Of a stretch of DNA of 64,000 nt, positions 61,693 through 64,000 are shown piece by piece. The translations under genes and the position numbers were made by a program. Origin of the DNA: Chitinophaga pinensis (GTDB lineage Bacteria > Bacteroidota > Bacteroidia > Chitinophagales > Chitinophagaceae). The DNA is taken from assembly GCA_902167325.1 (NCBI GenBank), contig LR632930.1, positions 5,270,001 through 5,334,000 of the forward strand. Direction: 5' to 3'. The notes beneath the pieces are model-generated. The model was not told the DNA's origin. It did not search any database and worked only from the letters and a program-made list of their open reading frames with translations. Within the stretch, counting starts at the first letter, position 1, and the number at the start of each line of letters is the position of its first letter.

Positions 61693-62709
61693 ATGGATTT
61701 CAGAAGCGACACTTTTACCCAACCCACCCCAGCCATGCTGGAAGCCATGTTACAGGCCCGTACAGGCGACGACGTTTTCGGAGAAGACCCCACAGTTCAG
61801 GAACTTGAAGCCAGGATGGCAGCCCTCTTTGACATGGAGGCAGCCCTTTACTGCCCTTCCGGCACTATGAGCAATCAGATTGCCATCAAGGTGCATACCC
61901 GCCCCGGCGATGAAGTTATCTGCTCCTCCCTCGCTCACGTATACATATACGAAGGCGGCGGCATCGCATTCAATTCCTCCGCTCAGGCACGCCCCATAGA
62001 TGGCGACCGCGGCATGATCACAGCGGCCGATGTGGCAGCCGCCGTCAATCCGGCAGATGATGACCACAAAGCCTCCTCTTCCCTCGTTTGCCTCGAAAAC
62101 ACCTCCAACCGCGGCGGCGGATGCTGCTATGACTGGAACGAGATCCTCCGTATCCGGCAAACCTGCATCGATCATAACCTCCGCCTCCACCTCGATGGTG
62201 CCCGCCTGTTCAACGCCCTCCTCTCCACCGGCCAGCAGGCTGCGGAATATGGCCGGGTGTTCGACAGTATCTCCGTATGCCTTAATAAAGGTCTCGGCTG
62301 CCCCATCGGCTCCGTTCTCATCGGCTCCCGCGATTTCATCCGGGAAGCCAGACGTGTCCGGAAAAAACTGGGCGGTGGCATGCGCCAGGCCGGTTACATG
62401 GCAGCAACCGGCATCTATGCGCTAGATCATCATATAGACCGCCTCGCAGAAGACCATGCCCATGCCAAAAACATCGCAGCGGCTTTACTGGAACAAACCT
62501 TCGTAGGCCACATGCTCCCTGTAGAAACCAATATCCTCATCTTTGAGGTGTATGGCGACTGGACGCCCGTCAAGTTCCGGGATTACCTCGCCAAATACGG
62601 CATCCGCGTAATGGCCATCTCCCCCACCCAGGTACGCATCGTTACCCACCTCGGCATCACTCCCGAAATGGTGCGCAAAACCGTGGAAGTGATCCGTTCG
62701 ATGTCGTAA
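61693..62709 (+). CDS. ltaE: Low-specificity L-threonine aldolase
   Basis: 338 aa, fold type I PLP enzyme. MDFRSDTFTQPTPAMLEAML opens the family, and SISVCLNKGLGCPIGSVLIG holds the PLP Lys (K199). Cleaves L-threonine or L-allo-threonine to glycine and acetaldehyde. Followed by a strong terminator. Confidence 0.95.
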   Translation: MDFRSDTFTQPTPAMLEAMLQARTGDDVFGEDPTVQELEARMAALFDMEAALYCPSGTMSNQIAIKVHTRPGDEVICSSLAHVYIYEGGGIAFNSSAQARPIDGDRGMITAADVAAAVNPADDDHKASSSLVCLENTSNRGGGCCYDWNEILRIRQTCIDHNLRLHLDGARLFNALLSTGQQAAEYGRVFDSISVCLNKGLGCPIGSVLIGSRDFIREARRVRKKLGGGMRQAGYMAATGIYALDHHIDRLAEDHAHAKNIAAALLEQTFVGHMLPVETNILIFEVYGDWTPVKFRDYLAKYGIRVMAISPTQVRIVTHLGITPEMVRKTVEVIRSMS

Positions 62710-62738
62710 AAACTGAAGTCGGATAATAGATAAAATGT

Positions 62739-62775
62739 ACGGCCGGCCGGGTGAAATCCCGGCCGGCCGTTTTCT
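62739..62775 (+). terminator. Terminator of ltaE
   Basis: ACGGCCGGCCGGG/CCCGGCCGGCCGT stem with a 6-nt loop and T4C T4 tail. Confidence 0.9.
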
Positions 62776-63021
62776 TTTCACGCCACACTTCCTGATTTGT
62801 GCGCAATACTTTTTAAACGAACGTTAATTCTTTAATTCCGTAATATTTCATGACTGCCTGATAATCGTTCGATACCGATTAAATCGCCTTATCTTGTGTA
62901 CTATTCTGCAGCAATCCGGTACTTTTTTCACAAAAACCTGTGCTTCAACTTACAATGGATAAATATTACGGACCCTTCCGGCTTTTATCACATTGAAATT
63001 CGGAATACTTGCGATATTCGA

Positions 63022-63029
63022 TATTTTTG
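63022..63029 (+). promoter_or_regulatory. -7 element of valS
   Basis: TATTTTTG (TAnnTTTG match) 32 bp before the ATG; no -33 box at the expected distance. Confidence 0.45.
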
Positions 63030-63061
63030 CATGCCTAAAACAGACATAGCCTGATAAACTG

Positions 63062-64000
63062 ATGGAACTTTCGAAGAACTATATTCCTGCTGCGGCAGAA
63101 GACAAATGGTATCAATATTGGCTCGAAAAGCAATATTTCCGTTCGGTGCCCGACGGCCGTCCTCCTTTTACGATCGTTATCCCCCCGCCTAACGTAACCG
63201 GGGTGCTCCACATGGGCCATACGCTGAACGAAACCGTGCAGGATATCCTTACCCGCCATGCACGTATGAGCGGCTTCAACGCCTGCTGGGTTCCGGGGTC
63301 CGACCATGCTTCCATCGCTACGGAAACGAAAGTGGTGAACATGCTCAAGGAAGAGAAAGGCATCGAAAAAAGCCAGCTCACCCGCCAGGAGTTCCTCAAA
63401 TACGCATACGAATGGAAAGATAAATACGGCGGCATCATCTACCACCAGATCCGTAAACTGGGTTGTTCGGTAGACTGGGACCGTGTTACCTTTACCATGG
63501 ACCAGCATTATTACGATGCGGTGATCAGGGTGTTCGTAGACCTCTACGGCAAAGGCCTCATTTACCGCGGCGCCCGTATGATCAACTGGGACCCTAAAGC
63601 CAAAACCGCCCTTTCCGATGAGGAAGTGGAATATAAAGAGATCAACGGCAAGCTCTACCACGTGAAATACGCAGTGGTAAACGCAGCCGGTGAGCCTACC
63701 GGCGAATTCATCACCATCGCCACCCAGCGCCCCGAAACCATCATGGGCGATACCGCGATCTGCGTAAACCCTGATGATGCGCGTTATGCGCATCTGAAAG
63801 GCCACTTCGCCATCGTGCCCCTGGTAAACCGTAAGGTTCCCGTGATCTTCGATGAATATGTAGACAAAGAATTCGGTACCGGCGCCCTCAAAGTGACGCC
63901 TGCACACGATATCAATGACTACAACCTCGGCCTCAAACACAACCTCGAAGTGGTGGATACCCTCAATGACGATGGTACCCTTTCCGCCGCGGCTGAAGTA
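63062..64000 (+). CDS. valS: Valine-tRNA ligase (3' partial)
   Basis: The frame from ATG 63062 (MELSKNYIPAAAEDKWYQYW) is open to the window edge, 313 codons. PPPNVTGVLHMGHTLNETVQ holds the HIGH motif (HMGH) of class I synthetases; HASIATETKVV follows, and the editing (CP1) domain begins with ITIATQRPETIMGDTAICVN. Charges tRNA-Val with valine. The KMSKS half lies outside the window. Confidence 0.97.
   Translation, partial: MELSKNYIPAAAEDKWYQYWLEKQYFRSVPDGRPPFTIVIPPPNVTGVLHMGHTLNETVQDILTRHARMSGFNACWVPGSDHASIATETKVVNMLKEEKGIEKSQLTRQEFLKYAYEWKDKYGGIIYHQIRKLGCSVDWDRVTFTMDQHYYDAVIRVFVDLYGKGLIYRGARMINWDPKAKTALSDEEVEYKEINGKLYHVKYAVVNAAGEPTGEFITIATQRPETIMGDTAICVNPDDARYAHLKGHFAIVPLVNRKVPVIFDEYVDKEFGTGALKVTPAHDINDYNLGLKHNLEVVDTLNDDGTLSAAAEV

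Larger units (their letters stand above)
62710..63061. other. Intergenic region before valS
   Basis: Contains the ltaE terminator (62739-62775) and, close to the end, the -7 element at 63022-63029. Nothing else was seen in the middle. Confidence 0.5.

Noticed and set aside
63035..63940. 301-aa minus-strand frame at the right edge
   Set aside because: Antisense to valS, which has the HIGH motif and a full N-terminus.

Overview
The window looks like a chromosomal segment of a Bacteroidota bacterium, most likely a Chitinophagaceae member close to Chitinophaga. The evidence is the moderate GC content, two SusC-like or OMP_b-brl_3 outer-membrane receptors, DUF4249 lipoproteins, a short RpoD (285 aa), GIN/DUF2807 proteins, and several promoters matching the Bacteroidota consensus TTTG-N19-TAnnTTTG. 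The genus is an inference. I saw no tRNA, rRNA, insertion sequence, phage gene or CRISPR array. Both edges cut genes: an amidase at the left and valS at the right.

Layout. 1-9.9 kb holds envelope and housekeeping genes: amidase with SPOR domain, MCE/MlaD-like protein, OstA/LptA-like protein, NhaA, two paralogous small outer-membrane proteins, Nnr, and a K+-dependent-type membrane pyrophosphatase. 10.1-15.3 kb is the most unusual block, a five-gene co-directional cluster: trypsin-like protease, MACPF (perforin-fold) protein, GT-B glycosyltransferase, sulfotransferase and APS kinase. The last three overlap end to start. 15.3-18.3 kb has an Rrf2 regulator with an NmrA-like reductase, a long perfect inverted repeat, and a frameshifted AraC regulator. 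18.6-22.5 kb is a TonB receptor/DUF4249/outer-membrane-protein operon. 22.6-26.4 kb has a fatty acid hydroxylase and an autoregulated BlaI/BlaR1-like pair with an unusually long sensor. 26.5-30.1 kb is housekeeping: YajQ, L31, a sugar nucleotidyltransferase-like protein, TpiA and a 2H phosphoesterase-like protein.

30.1-31.6 kb and 47.8-49.8 kb are gene-poor and rich in repeats (158-bp, 54-bp, 341-bp and 11-bp periods). 32-47.8 kb carries acylphosphatase, a C1 peptidase, an ECF sigma/membrane protein/adhesin-like operon, a TonB-family receptor, hemerythrin plus Lgt, bacilliredoxin, Hsp20, an arginine decarboxylase-like enzyme, WbqC and a LEA2-type lipoprotein. 49.8-64 kb is mostly core metabolism: PyrE, NUDIX, CoaD, RsmD, MATE, FolB, TrxB, RpoD, threonine aldolase and ValS.

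The best candidate for an undescribed system is 10,151-15,267. It pairs a chymotrypsin-fold protease with a pore-forming-fold protein, neither with an evident signal peptide, and sits directly upstream of a set of enzymes that could make and attach a sulfated glycan. Second-tier signals are two arrays with 11-bp periodicity (one folding into a perfect 26-bp stem), the tandem repeats, and several well-placed operator sites.
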